NCBI GenBank assembly: GCA_035079385.1
Contig: JAVHKY010000034.1
Location: 2,666,001 to 2,730,000, forward strand
DNA: 64,000 nucleotides
Direction of reading: 5' to 3'
Source of the DNA: Aspidiotus rigidus
Taxonomy: Eukaryota > Arthropoda > Insecta > Hemiptera > Diaspididae
Numbering within the stretch: position 1 is the first letter of the stretch; each line of letters begins with the position of its first letter. The position numbers and the translations under genes are program-made. This document shows, piece by piece, positions 34,529-46,771 of this stretch. The notes under the pieces were generated by a model. It searched no databases. It was given only the letters and a program-made list of their open reading frames with translations, and had not been told where the DNA came from.

Positions 34529-36050
34529 AGAAGAGATCGAAAGCTATCGAACAAAAAAAAATCAAGTCTCAAGGACAAAAATTTGCTTTCTTTACAACGA
34601 TGTGTAGATGGACACAATCTTCCTCTGCAAAATTTGAATTTGCGAGAAAAACGCATAATCAGTCAGTCTCATACTAGGCAACATTTAACTTTCGAAGGCC
34701 CGTTCAACACGTTAGGAACCTTTTCCCGCTTCGAGAGTAAGCTCATTGAAAAGCTCGCTGAAATTGCTATTGTAATCGCTAATAAAAAAAAAAAAAAACT
34801 TTATTAACGTTGTCGTTTTTCGCTCGTACTGCGAAAATCAATTTACCCACTTAAGGCTAGATTTGTCTGACTACGACTCCAACTCGTCTAGGAATTTTGT
34901 TTCATATCGCTTTCTGCTCGTCTCCCGAATTAATTAAAATCACATGCAACACAACTTCGAGAGTAGGCAATCTGTTTCATGAAGGGTCATCTGAAAATTT
35001 TCGCCGTCTTTCTCAAGAAAATTTCCAGAATTACACAATGTACCCATACCTACGAATATTCGTTTTAAAACATTTTAGTCGTATAAATTTTTCGGGGAAA
35101 TTTTGTTTAAAAATCATTTATTGATTGAAATATTAATTATCTTCACACGAAATTTTATGTAGGTACATACATGTTTCAAGTGAGTGACTTGAAAAAATGT
35201 TTTAAACGATAGAAAGTTGAGATTTTTTATGGCACTCTTATTTTTAACGAGAATACAGAAAATTGACACTAGACCCCTTTAAAATTAGTTGTGCCGTAAT
35301 TTGAAGCAAATTGAAAAAATTAAAAATAAAATATTTCGTGTGTCTTTGTGCTTTTTCTCCTTTTCTTGTTCAGTCCTAATTTTGTACTTAAAGATGGCTT
35401 CGAAACATCGTTTCTTAAATTTTTCAATATTATGTTCGTCTGTTTTTTTTTTCTTCTTTAAATTTACAATCAATTTTAATGATGCCCCAGTCTTCTTTAT
35501 CTTTGTGAAGAAGGTTCTGTTTTTTGGGATATACTCGTAAATATGGAGGAATGGGACTTGAGAAAATTTGGACTTTTGAGATTTCGTTTAAGTATGGAAG
35601 AACTTTAGTACAAGAAATAAGAGGAGAAAAAATAAGAAGTCGAATTTCATACCTCTCAGCGGTGTTAATTATGACCCGAGTTTTCTCGGTATATGTTTTC
35701 TCCATGGTTTAGCAACAAATATTTCTCCAGGAATGAAAGATACGAATTATGGCCAGTGACCACACTCTTCAAAAAATTGTTAACATCTAGGCCTAGGTAC
35801 CTTCTTCTTACTAATGCCTAGAAATAGGATTTGCTAGTATTTGCTGTATGAGTATGAGAAAAAGTGAAAGATGAGTACAAATTAGGGTAGTGGAAGGTTG
35901 GCGGAAAAATTTATTTTGCCGAAAATTGACGAAATTGGGATAGCCTAAGGGTCGAGTAATGCTGAAAGAGACATCTTCATGCAAAAATTGAACACATTTC
36001 GAACCCTTAATAAATCTTCAGTGCGAATATCGCTTGAGATTAATAATAGT
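34529..36050 (+). other. gene 3 intron segment paralogous to gene 4 intron
   Basis: Blocks such as agagatcgaaagctatcg, cacatgcaacacaacttcg and ctttgtgaagaa match the gene 4 intron at 58990-60600 in the same order. No coding sequence. Confidence 0.55.
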
Positions 36051-36160
36051 GAAATTTCTTCGTGAGATTTTTGTAAAAGGTGAGGGAAGTAGACTAGACG
36101 AGCAAGTTCACCAACTAAAATCAATCAGCGCGTTCTTTTAGTTTCTTCTAGAAACCATGC
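36051..36160 (+). repeat. dispersed 110-bp repeat, copy 2
   Basis: See 34418-34528. One notable difference is actagacg for actcgacg. Confidence 0.5.
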
Positions 36161-36246
36161 CGCATAAATACAAATTGTAATTCAGTTTATGATTTTGTAT
36201 TTGCGGACTGCATTTTGTAATTTAATTTTAAAAAATGAGTGAAATT

Positions 36247-37140
36247 TTTTTTTTTTTTTTTTAACGAGCATTTTAGCTGCACATAAGGGCTATTTGCTCG
36301 GCGTAACTTAGATTATAAGCTTAAATTTAAGGGACGGTAAGTATATTTATGTTGAAGTTTAGTTTATTCATGTTAAAAGTAGTAAGTGTAGTTATATATG
36401 TTCGTAAAACTGGGTGGAGCGTAAGTAAGTTAAAGTTGAGTCGATGGAGTCGGAGTTGTTTCTTAGAGCAGAGCGCCGGTGTCAGATGGTATTTTGAGAG
36501 CAGATCGGGACATGTAAAGAAATGTTCTACACTTAGATTGTCGTCTTGACAATGAGGACATGATTGAGGGAAATGATTTGTTAGGAGGTATGAGTGAATG
36601 AGACGAGTGTGTCTGATTCTTAGTCGGGCCAATATGACTTCCTCCCGCCTGGAAGGGCGATGGGATGTTGACCAATTTAGAGGTTTGTTTTTGATTTTTC
36701 GTAATTTATTGTTGGATAGAGGACATGAAACCGTAATATATTTTCAAATCTTTAGCCGGGATCAATATGCGGTCAGTTACTTTTGGTAGTGAAGTAGCTT
36801 GTTTAGCTGCTTCATCCACAGTATAGCATCGTGAGGGGAGAAGTCGACATGGCCCGGAATCCACACTAGAGTAAGGTGAGAATTGATTGATTTTAATGTG
36901 TAAAGAGCCAGAAAAATTCGTTGAATGAGTGGCTTGATAGAGAAAACGTCGTTAATAGCACGGAGAGATGAGAAAGAGTCCGTTGAGAGGTTCGACACGC
37001 AGGTCAGGATTCCAACTAGTTCAGCTGTAAATGCTGACGCTGCATCACGTAGACGGTGAGCTTGTATTTTTCGACCAATAGAATATGCGTACGCCATCTT
37101 GTTGTTGAGTTTAGAGCCGTCTATTATACATAGGGTATGG
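36247..37140 (-). pseudogene. LINE fragment: RNase H, C-terminal domain and hairpin 3' tail
   Basis: Minus strand. An RNase H domain (SAFTAELVGILTCVSNLS, then LTLVWIPGHVDFSPHDA) spans 37097-36777; a frameshift follows, then RLRIRHTRLIHSYLL and CPHCQDDNLSVEHFFTCPDL (36632-36327). The tail has CGAGCA (36300-36295) and TGCTCG (36270-36265) around aatagccc and gctaaaa, then a poly-A (T-run 36247-36262). It links the orphan tails elsewhere in the window to an RNase H-bearing LINE (I-like group, inferred). 5'-truncated and dead. Confidence 0.7.
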
Positions 37141-38189
37141 TGAACAAGATTGATTTGAAGGAAAATTAAAAAATGCTGAATATTGTAAAAATTACAGATT
37201 GAAACAAAAAATAAGAAAGGAAAATATCAAGATTAATAAAAGGGGGGGGGGGGAAAGGAAAAAAATATTCAGAACTATCTATGTAAAAGACTGTCAAAAG
37301 AACTATCTTGCGTCTGATATTGAATTTAATAAAAAATTTATTGAAAATCCATTTCGGTACCCCTGTAATGTGTGTGATCGACTGTGGTTTCTTAATGATT
37401 GGAGGACCGTACCAAAAATGGATCTCGAATATTGACACTTGAATTTTCCGAAGAAAATGTTCATATTTTTGAAGTAATTGTTATCCCGATAAACCAGATC
37501 GACCAAATATCTCAGTTGATTTTGAGTAGATGTTGACCAAAAATAGACTGAGCGGGCGCTCTGATGAGTGATTAATAATAGGCCAACTTTTTCGGTCGAT
37601 TTACTTCCGCTCTTCCCTACCATATGTAGACCACATTTAAACCAACTTAGACAAAATTTTGATGGAAAAAATTGGTCGATCTGCAGGTGATGTAGGTACC
37701 ATAAAATGGTCTATCCTCAGTCATTGTCCATACTTCCTCTGCAATTGACTACATTTTGACCATTTTTGACCAAAAAAACAGTCGATTTCTAGGGAACCCT
37801 GACGATATAAAATAGTTTCTCATAGTCAATATTTAATCAGTGTCAACAGACCACCATAATTAGAAAAAGCATATTTTTTTATTTTTTTTTTCTGACGAAA
37901 AAGATTGGTCGATTTCTGGGCAATGTAGACGATATTAAAATAGTCGTTGTAGCCTATATTCAAGCGATATTAACGGACCACTACAAATACACCACTTTTG
38001 ACAAAGCAGAATAATCAAGTTTGGGCAATAGAGACGCCATAAAACGCTCTGTAGTTAGGTGATACTAATAGACCACTATTTTTGACGGGAAAAACCAGTC
38101 ACTATCTAAGCCTCCCTCAAGTGAGAGAGGAAAAGAATGAAGATAGCAATCTTGTTAGTGGGATTATACCTAGGTATTGAGAGGAGTGC

Positions 38190-38735
38190 GATTTTGGTCT
38201 AAAATTACAATATTAATTATTATACCTTCAATTATTTATGGACAATGTTCAGAAATTTGTGGACTTTATTATGGATTCATATCAATTCACATTGAATCAA
38301 TTAATTTAAATAATAATTTTCTTAAGATGAATTTATTTTATTTAAATTTACTTATTATAATTTAATTGATATATTAATAATAATAATTATTATTATTATT
38401 ATTATTTTTTTTATTTGTCATAAATAAACCTAATAATTTTCTATTAATTGAATGTAAAATTGAACAAAAAATGAATATATCATTCTGGTTCAATATGATT
38501 ACAAGTTTTAAATATTATTTAAAATCATTGAAATTATTAGATAGTTTTTATCAATTCTTATTTAAAGGATCAAATATATTCATTAAATAAATTAAATGAA
38601 ATATAAAAATTATTTAGTTTCAATTTTTTTACTCTTCTTATAATGATTTTTTTAATTATTAGAAATGAATATAAATATTTTTATCAAATAAATAATTCTA
38701 AACAACAAAATTAATGATTTTAATTAAATAAACTA
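38190..38735 (+). pseudogene. nuclear copy of mitochondrial DNA (cox2 end and downstream)
   Basis: A very A+T-rich block. The reading IPSIIYGQCSEICGLYYGF followed by ISIHIESIN is the copper-binding C-terminus of cytochrome c oxidase subunit II (G-Q-C-S-E-I-C with both copper-binding cysteines). Downstream sequence is non-coding and A+T-rich, with a possible ATP8-like reading near 38630-38715; the tRNA genes expected there are not clearly recognisable. A frame with normal stop codons ends at 38363. It lies at the centre of the inverted-repeat element, inside the gene 3 intron, so it is a nuclear insertion and not a working gene. Confidence 0.7.
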
Positions 38736-38956
38736 CCGTATATCAAGAAAATTTAAATAAGATCTTTATTTTTTCAAAATAATATTATATTAGATATTAT
38801 CAACTTTTAAACCTCAACAAATTCTTACAACTTAACACAACATACGTTATTAATATATAAGTCTGTCAAAAATATTCATTTTATCATTCTATTATCTATT
38901 TAATTATTTATAAAATGTACAACTCCCGCCATATTACACAAAATAACTTGTAATCC

Positions 38957-39035
38957 GTCGAGTAAATAGCCCAATAGGTAGCTGAAATGCTCGTTAAAAT
39001 AAAAAAAAATAAAAAATAAAAAAATAAAAAAATAA
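38957..39035 (+). mobile_element. LINE 3' tail with hairpin
   Basis: Carries cgagtaaatagccc, gctgaaatgctcgtt and an A-rich tail; same family as 36247-36303. It divides the mitochondrial-like block from a further A+T-rich stretch (39036-39250) that may be mitochondrial too. Confidence 0.55.
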
Positions 39036-40359
39036 ATTTAGAATTTAATTTCAAAAAATAAAATTGATATAAAATTGAATTAAAAAAAATATTATTTAGT
39101 AATTAATCCTGATGGAATTCCTTAAATTGAATATTAAATCTAATATTTTTATGATTAGTAGAATATGTTAATTCATTAAACAATTTGATTATTAGGAATA
39201 TTGATTTTTAAATTTCAAATTTTATTTCAGATTTTATTTTAAATATCTTTATTTATATGCGAGTTTGCAAGCAATATGACAATTGATTCATTTCAAAGAA
39301 ATTGACCGGAAATTTTGGGCAAAATTGAGTGACTACGGTTTACATGAGAATAGACCAAAAAAAAAGAGTAAAAATATTGGTATAGATGTTAAGGACAAGT
39401 CGACTGAAAATGGACCAAGATATGTCCTAGGGATATTCGCCGAGAAGTTAACTGGAAATTTTGGTCAAAATTGTGTGGGTGACTATGCGGCTCGCCCCAT
39501 AATACTCATTTTAAACCAAAAAAGAGAGTAAAAATGATTTATTGGTGGATGTTGAAGAAAAATCTACTCAAAATGGATCAAGGTATCTCCCAAAATATCT
39601 GCCCAGAAATCGACTAGAAATCTTAGTCAAAATTGAGTAATAAATACAATATCAATTTTAGACTAAGAAACGAGGAAAAATTTCATTCTGTATTGACAAT
39701 ATCACGACCAAAAATGGGTCGAAATGTGTATTCCGCATAGTGATAAAAAATAACCAAAAATCATGGTCAACATTTAGTAGGAATAATATCAGACCAACAA
39801 TCAACTGAAATGAATAGGCAAAATTTTGTGGATTTATCTCAAAAATTTACTAAAAATCAACCACTTTCTGATGCTTCCATAATATTTGGTCTCTTTTCAG
39901 TCGTAGGACCAAAAACCAACCAATATCGACCATTGAGTGATGGTCGATTTGGTTTATCGGGATAATACGATATAGCAAAATTAAATTTCTTATTCGTCCA
40001 GATCTAATAGTTTTACCTATCTTCCATGACCCGCTGACCTACCTGAATTAGATCTTGGCCTCGTTTATCTCACGTGCAAATAAAACGTCTAAAATATGAA
40101 TTTGGAAGTAATAACATTATTGATTAAATCATAAATATTCCTGTTGGTACGTTAACATTATGGTTAACCTTCTACCAAGAAATATCAATGAGGATTTTGC
40201 TTTCACTGTTCATATTAAAAAACATTTAATACACAAATCATCTTACCTGTGAGGTCATATCAAAAAATCTGTTGTAAAAGAGTGGTTAAAATTGAATCGG
40301 GTCAAGTGACGCGTACAGCGAGAGCACACAATTTTTAATAAGCACTTTTTTTCTATGGG

Positions 40360-40515
40360 AGCTAAAATTTTAATTTATGGCTTAAAATTTGTTCTGGAAT
40401 AATACCAATATGTGGCGAAGATTTCAAGTCGATAGGTACAGCGGTTCTCGAGTTATAAAAGGACAGACAAACAGACAAACTTTCCGCTTTATATATATAT
40501 ATATATATATGATGA
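40360..40515 (+). mobile_element. retroposon 3' end with (TA)n tail
   Basis: The string gattttcaag is not exact here, but aagatttcaagtcgatagg, gttctcgagttataaaagg, acagacaaacagacaaac and a (TA)n run form a 3' end type I recall from other arthropod LINEs. No coding part seen. Confidence 0.4.
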
Positions 40516-41778
40516 ACATAGAAAGGAGTTATTTTTTCCTGGTATTTATTTAGGTAAGGCAAGAAAATTTAAACCAAATATAAATATTACTATTTTCATG
40601 ATAGCTATACGAGCGAAATTAGACTTCAAGACAGAAGAGGTGTTAGCTCACAGCATATTCTTCATGTTGCTATGAAAATAATGAGTTTAAGAATTACCTC
40701 CGGATTAAATTTAACTTTTAAAACTCTACGGGAAGCAAGAAATATACGGTAACTAAAAAGATTATATATCGAAGATAAAAAAATCAATACCTAAATCAAC
40801 TTATTACTAGATGAACGGAAAGAAGGATTTATTCGTCATGTTACGACAACTAGCCAAGCATACAATTTTTCTTACTTTGAGCGCCAATGAAACACACTGG
40901 CCTAGATTACTTCAAAGGCTTTATAGACTGAAACATGGAAAGGAGTAGGAATGATACTGATGGGCCAATAGAAGAAATTCAAAGTTTATTGCAAACTCCG
41001 AATCCTAATCAAGGTAAAATTTCAACAATTTTGTTGTTGGCCTCAATGCACCAGCAGGAGAGAAGAACAACGAGTGGAACAAAATATTTCATTCATGATT
41101 AGGTGTCTGATTAAATAAATTTTACCAAAAATTTGTATTATCCAGAGAATAGTATTTTTTTACAGGAAAAACTCAATCGGTCATTTTCAACCAGAGTTTA
41201 TTGGAGGGAAGATTAAAAAATATTTTACTGAAAAAGGAATTTCAGTTAGGTACCCGTATAATTATTACCTACCAAGAATTACATTACACAACAACAAAAA
41301 AAATTGAAAAATGTTTGAATGAAATTATAGGTACGATTTTAGAAGTATTTTCAACGCTGATTACGATGCCGTTGACCGTTTTTCGAAATTGGGTCTGGTT
41401 ATTGAGAAATGATCTTAACAAGACCCCGCGATTTGTATGTTACCCAGCTATCCAATTTCACGGGTCTGAAAACAGTTGAAAATACTTCTAAATTTTTTTT
41501 TTTTTTTTATTGTTATTGATGGCGAGGCGCGTAGCGCCGAGTTTTTTAAAGTAAGATTTATTTTTGGTGAACAATGCCGACATTGATTATCACTACAAGC
41601 GTCGCTCGAATTTTTAGATATTAATACCTAGGTATATTTAGAGTATTTTTAAGACAAAGATATACCGTTTTTATCTGAAAAGAATTGATCCCATTAAGTG
41701 CAGAAATTTACAGCTCTTCTCTTCATTAAAATATTTCTGATATCAAAAATTATAATAAGAACGTTTTTTCTTCTTCAG
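40516..41778 (+). other. distal intron of peptide gene 3
   Basis: Decayed repetitive-looking sequence with short open frames (for example 41201-41479) that I cannot assign. The last 100 bp (cttctcttcattaaaatat and the cttcttcag acceptor tract) match the equivalent ends of introns 2 and 4. Confidence 0.4.
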
Positions 41779-41907
41779 CTGGCAAACGACGGATGTTACT
41801 ACGATGGACAAGCTTGCACACTTTATGGAAAAGAGGGAACATGCAATTGTATCACCACCATTATTGGCGGTAGCAAAAAAAAATCTTGCGACTGTTTCAC
41901 AGGCTAA
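41779..41907 (+). CDS. six-cysteine secreted peptide gene 3, exon 2
   Basis: Forty-two codons, LANDGCYYDGQACTLYGKEG, TCNCITTIIGG, SKKKS, CDCFTG, stop TAA at 41905. It differs from gene 2 only by lysine for isoleucine in the basic patch and by silent changes. The six-cysteine spacing is unchanged. The predicted precursor is 61 aa with a mature part of about 40 aa. The nine-A run in the SKKKS codons could be prone to slippage. Confidence 0.85.
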   Translation: MANDGCYYDGQACTLYGKEGTCNCITTIIGGSKKKSCDCFTG

Positions 41908-41995
41908 GCCTAATTAACCGAAATTTATTACGATAAATTTTGTTTCTACTAAGCACCAATACCACCTACCTATTTCTATGTAGAAATTTCACGAA

Positions 41996-42001
41996 AATAA
42001 A
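41996..42001 (+). terminator. AATAAA polyadenylation signal, peptide gene 3
   Basis: In ttcacgaaAATAAAacagc, 89 nt after the stop codon. Confidence 0.7.
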
Positions 42002-42394
42002 ACAGCTTTCTTGCGGATTTTCTCAAGTAAAAAGAAGATATGAATTTCATGTCGTCCAATCTCTGTCGGCATGACTTCAAACTCCACTAAATTGAAAGAG
42101 GTAAAGTTACGAAACAAAGAAAAATGATCTGCGCATCTATAGAAGATCAAAAGAGCTGTGCTAGATACTGTCGATCGCATTTTACATTTTGATAGGCACC
42201 AAATGAGTAAACAAATATAGACTATGCTTGTGAAAAAGTCAATAATCAACCAATAACTCATTGAGAACTCAGTACAGCCATAAAAAAACCTAAGAAATTC
42301 ATCCCCAGGGACAGGTAATATCCATGCAGCTATGTTCAAAAATTTATATCCTAACTTCACAATTTACCTCCCCTCGCTATTCAATGAAATAGGT

Positions 42395-42990
42395 ACTGAA
42401 TCAAGCTATGTATCCCAATGGCTGGAAACTAGCTTATATCCATCCCCTTCTAAAACCTAACTCAGGTCCATCATCTCCTGAGTCCTATCGACCTATTGCT
42501 CTCACAAGTGTACTAGGTAAAAATAATGGAAACATTTTTAACGTGATTCATATGAAATTTCAAATTTATGTGGCACTGCCTCTCACAATATTTTTACAAA
42601 TGAAACAACTGACCAACGTTTTGAATGCATACCATTCATCATCAGGGTCGAACACACAATGAGATAATTGCGCGGTGAAAGAAGTGTAAAAAAAACGACC
42701 AGTGTAAACCAGATTAGGTGGACGGAAATGAATCACGTATCGTCGTGGCATAAATTTTCGATAAGCCGCACGTATCAGTTTTGAAGTTTATGCTATTACG
42801 ATTCTTAGTAATAATTATTTACTACCTCTAAAATCTTTCTTTTTCTATTTCCAAAACATCATCAACAAACGACTTTTGTAGTTCCTCGATCAAAATAACC
42901 TATTATCTCCCCTTCAATATAGATTTAGAAAAGGACGCGACACCATTCAAGCGCTTTCTGATCTTCAAAACCAAATCAAACAAGCTTTTC
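42395..42990 (+). pseudogene. LINE reverse transcriptase fragment, interrupted
   Basis: The first part reads YPNGWKLAYIHPLLKPNSG and SPESYRPIALTSVLGK, the start of the reverse transcriptase domain of non-LTR retrotransposons (W-K-x-A-x-I-x-P-x-x-K-P and S-Y-R-P-I-x-L-T-S). About 350 bp of unrelated sequence (42530-42880) follows, then the reading resumes as FLDQNNLLSPLQYRFRKGR and TIQALSDLQNQIKQAF, the next RT motif. It has no catalytic YADD part. Dead fragment. Confidence 0.65.
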
Positions 42991-43216
42991 TTTATGAAGT
43001 TCCCCCTACCTTTTTTTTTTTTTCATCTTCAACAAGCATACCCCCAAGTTTGGAGGCACTACGTAAGTAAAAAAATGTATGATTTTGGACTCAGAGACTA
43101 GGATGAGACCATAGCACAACGAGGAGGGACTGCTACTTTATTGTGTGGTCACTTCCTCGAGAGTTATTTCAAGAACCTCTTCTGACGTAATTTTTAATGT
43201 AGGCTTGCTCTCCTCA

Positions 43217-45180
43217 GTAGATAAAAAATGTAGGAGCTGGCACAGTCTAGCACAATCACTAATTTCTCTATTTTTTTAGCTGATATATTTATGAAAATCA
43301 AAATCACAAAATTTCCCTTTTTCCTCTACTCTTAATACCTATTTAGCTTTTTTTCAGACAAATATAACTCATTTCACACTATTTTTTCTTACTCACTACT
43401 CCAAAAAATTTCAAACTTTTGTATCATTTTTGTATCAATTTCATCTATTTTATTCAAGACTCTAGGTGCTCTAATATTGAGTCACTTATTTGTCATAACA
43501 TTTTTTCCTATGCATCAGACTTATTTTTCATAATTGCACAACTATTAAAATTCAGTGGCGGAACTATTTTCAATTTTTATACTTACAATTTATATCAATT
43601 TTTAATAGAAATTCATATTCTCAAAAATTTTTATACATTTTGTATCAATTTGTATCAATTGTAAAAGAAAAAAATACAAAACTGAGGTAAGAAGCTAAGA
43701 ATTTTGAAAAAGATTTCTTTAAATTAATGAATAATTCCATTTTTGGAAGAACAATGATGAATGTTAGAAAGCATGTAGATATAAAATTGATTTCTGAAGG
43801 TAAAAAACATACTAAGTATGTTTCTAAACCAAACTTTGAGAAGTCAACATTTTTTGGTAAAGAATAGGTAGCATTCATAAATTAAATTAATAAAAAATAG
43901 GGTATGTCTCAAAAATGAATAAACGTTTGCGCTAGAACATCTTCATTTCAATTAAAATTGATGAAATTGTTTACAAATTGATGTTGAATATTTGTTTTAA
44001 AAATAGCAAAATATTAGGAGTTAAAAATTAGATGAGTGTTCAGGAAAATTGTGTTATTATTGATACAAATTGTATAAAAATTGATACAAAATGTATGAAA
44101 ATTTTTAATCCTCTAAATTTTGTTTTTCTAATAAAATTCATAAAAATTTTATAAAAATAGATACAAAATGTATGAAAATTCTTAATCCTCTGAATTTCTT
44201 TTTTCTATTTAAATTGATACAAATTGTATAAAAATTGATACAAAATGTATGAACTCATTGAAAATAGTTCCGCCACTGCATTTTGAGTGATGTGCAATTG
44301 TGCAAAATGATTTAAATGAAAAAAGTCAGTGGAGGAAAAATTTCCGCCACTGGATTTAGAATGATGTGCAATTGTGCGAAATAATTTTTATGATGAAAAT
44401 CAGTGGAAGAAAAATTTCCGCCACTGGATTTTAATAGTTGTGCAATTGATATGAAAATGATACAAGAGTTTGAAATTTTTTGAATCCTCTGAATTTCTTT
44501 TTTCTTTCATAATTGATACAAATTCTATAAAAATCGATACAAAATGTATGAAAATTTATAATCCTCTGAATTTCTTTTCCCTTTCAGAAATGATACAAAA
44601 TGTATAAAAATTGATACAAAAAGTATGAAAATTTTTAAACTTTTGAATTTCATTTAGAATTGATACAAAATGATATAAAATGTATACAAATGTTGAAAAA
44701 TTTTCGAGAGTATGAATTTCTATTAAAAATGATACAAAATTGTTACAAAAATTAAGAGTTGTAAATAAGGAAATGAGTGGGCATAAAAGAGATGAAATTG
44801 ATACAAAAGTATGGAAATATTCATACTATCTGAAAATTGCTCCGTGACTGAATTTTAATAGTTACGCAATTGTGAAAAGTAAGCCTGATGCATAGGAAAA
44901 AACGTCATGACGAATGAGTGACTCAATATTAGAGCACCTAGAGTCTTGAATAAAATGGATGAAATTGATACAAAAATGATACAAAAGTTTGAAATTTTTT
45001 GGAGTAGTGAGTAAGAAAAAATAGTGTGAAATGAGTTATATTTGTCTGAAAAAAAGCTAAATATTAAGAGTTGAGAAAAAAGGGAAATTTTGTGATTTTT
45101 GATTTTCTTAAATATCAACTGAAAAAATAGAGAAATTAGTGATTGTGCTAGACTGTGCCAGCTCATACATTGCATATCCA
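43217..45180. mobile_element. long-TIR transposon with 9-bp target duplication (Mutator-like, non-coding)
   Basis: Direct repeats CTCTCCTCA flank it at 43208-43216 and 45181-45189. Inverted arms of about 350 bp (43217-43590 and 44840-45180) include ATGTAGGAGCTGGCACAGTC against ATGTATGAGCTGGCACAGTC and stay about nine-tenths identical by eye. The centre holds tandem units with ttgatacaaaatgtatg and two 26-bp near-palindromes (44327-44352, 44401-44426) built on CAGTGG...CCACTG. No transposase. Long TIRs with a 9-bp duplication are typical of Mutator-like elements. Confidence 0.6.
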
Positions 45181-45359
45181 CTCTCCTCACTTACGGCTTT
45201 CGGTTTTGAGGCATCCTTCCAAAGAGGATCCTGTCAGGGTCGCTTGTGTAAGGGATAACGTTGGCTCGACCATTAACCGGTATCGAAAGGCAGAGTGTAC
45301 CAGTATCGTTGCAGCGTTGCGACAGACATACTGCACAACTATACGATCTGCTATTTATC

Positions 45360-45620
45360 AATTCTTTTTATCATATTCAATCTGACCCGACTTCGATCTA
45401 TGTTTCTGCTTTCCTGAGAGGGGGTGATATGTAGCGACCCCTTTGTTCCCCCGCGATTCCGCTACCCGCATACGGCACACCCATTCTCGCTTACGTAACG
45501 AGGTAATGATTGACGAACGATCGATCAGCGACGCAAAACGTTTCTCGATGACTCATCAGGACCAGAGCATGCCTAACTGTTAAATACTCCTAGTTCTAAT
45601 GATCTTTTCAAATTAAAATT
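45360..45620 (+). mobile_element. possible Ty3/gypsy pol end, polypurine tract and LTR start
   Basis: The reading SDPTSIYVSAFLRGGDM ends in a stop that overlaps gagagggggtgata-TGTAGCGACC, which looks like a polypurine tract followed by an LTR beginning TG. No second LTR or tRNA primer site is visible in the window, so this is a weak call for a 3' fragment. Confidence 0.3.
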
Positions 45621-46771
45621 GATACAAACGAAACCACTGGCCATGAACTTATAATATCATGTCCGCTATCGAAGGCGTACCTTGAAAATTTTCGAGAGGG
45701 GGGGGGGGCGGTTGATCCAGAAAACTTTCCTGAGGGATGGGGGTTCAATCAAAAAAATTCCACTGATAGGGGAGAATTTTGTGGGAATGATCTCCGAACC
45801 TCCCTCCCGTAAATACGCCACTGACCACTATTTTTTCTCTGATTTTGCTCGGGTGAGTTATTGTTGCTTGAAATAATCAATTTTGGGTCGCATTTCGCTT
45901 AGAGGCTCATCATTTTCATCTTTCCAGCACCATTGGAAACGTTGAATGTGTACCAAAGTAATTTTTAATGGAGACTTAGTCACGCAAATTTTTTGTTGCC
46001 TCATTCTGATGGTAGGTAATCAATGAAGTGACTCCTTTTTATTATGATCTTTAGTCAGGACAATACTTAATATGTCACAACCAAGTAACTCGGATGAAAA
46101 ACCTAATCAGAACGTCAGATCATCACCAGATTTTAACTTGAGAGCAGAGAAGGCACTATACGGATATATATATATATATAATCTACAACTCAAATTTTGA
46201 AATTATTTCATGTCCTGCCCTATAATATTAAATACAGTTTGAAGCTCACATGAAATGATCAAAAATATTCCAGTACTCGTTCAATATGATATTTTGTCTC
46301 AGAGTTGTCTTTACTTTGGGTGAGATTGACTCAGAGGTATTTTTGGTATTAGAGGATTATGGAGATGATGATTTTTTTTTTTTAGGAAGTTTATCCATGA
46401 CCTGCTAAACCACCTTTTTATTCCCTCAATCTATGAAGGTGCCCCTGAATATGAAACAGTCGAATTTATATTCGTTCGTATAGTTATTTATGATGTAACC
46501 TTCGCTTCCGCGATTTAAATTCGTGTGCAGCGAGGATATTTTCTTTGAAAAACTGGAGAAAAATCAAGTCAAATATAGGCAAAAGTTTGTTCTCGATCTT
46601 TGTTTGTTCAGACTTCAATAAAAAACAGATATTTCTCGTGGATTTTCGCCTCCTTCCCGTTTTCATCATTTTTCGAGTTCAAGTTCTAAAATTGTCTAAG
46701 ACATATTTGCGGCGTTCTTGTGGCACGAAATTATAAATCGGATTCATCGATTAATTTTTTTTCTCATTAAA
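45621..46771. other. no gene recognised
   Basis: Contains a G-run (about 45700), a (TA)n tract (about 46165) and single-copy A+T-rich sequence. The last 50 bp may include the promoter of the proline-rich exon, but no clear TATA box is seen. Confidence 0.35.

Larger units (their letters stand above)
37481..39965. mobile_element. long inverted-repeat element with TTATCCCGATAAACC ends
   Basis: The ends 37481-37505 and 39941-39965 are inverted copies matching at 24 of 25 bases. Inside each end are divergent tandem repeats of about 130 bp on the theme gaccaaaaattggtcgattt, pointing inward from both sides. The middle 1.1 kb is different: mitochondrial-type DNA and a LINE tail. No transposase was found. 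The flanks gtaattg and tacgata show no convincing duplication. Confidence 0.65.

Noticed and set aside
38366..38735. Mitochondrial tRNA genes downstream of the cox2 remnant
   Set aside because: Expected by gene order, but I could not draw a convincing cloverleaf.
37481..39965. Target-site duplication of the TTATCCCG-ended element
   Set aside because: Flanks gtaattg and tacgata do not match at any shift I tried.
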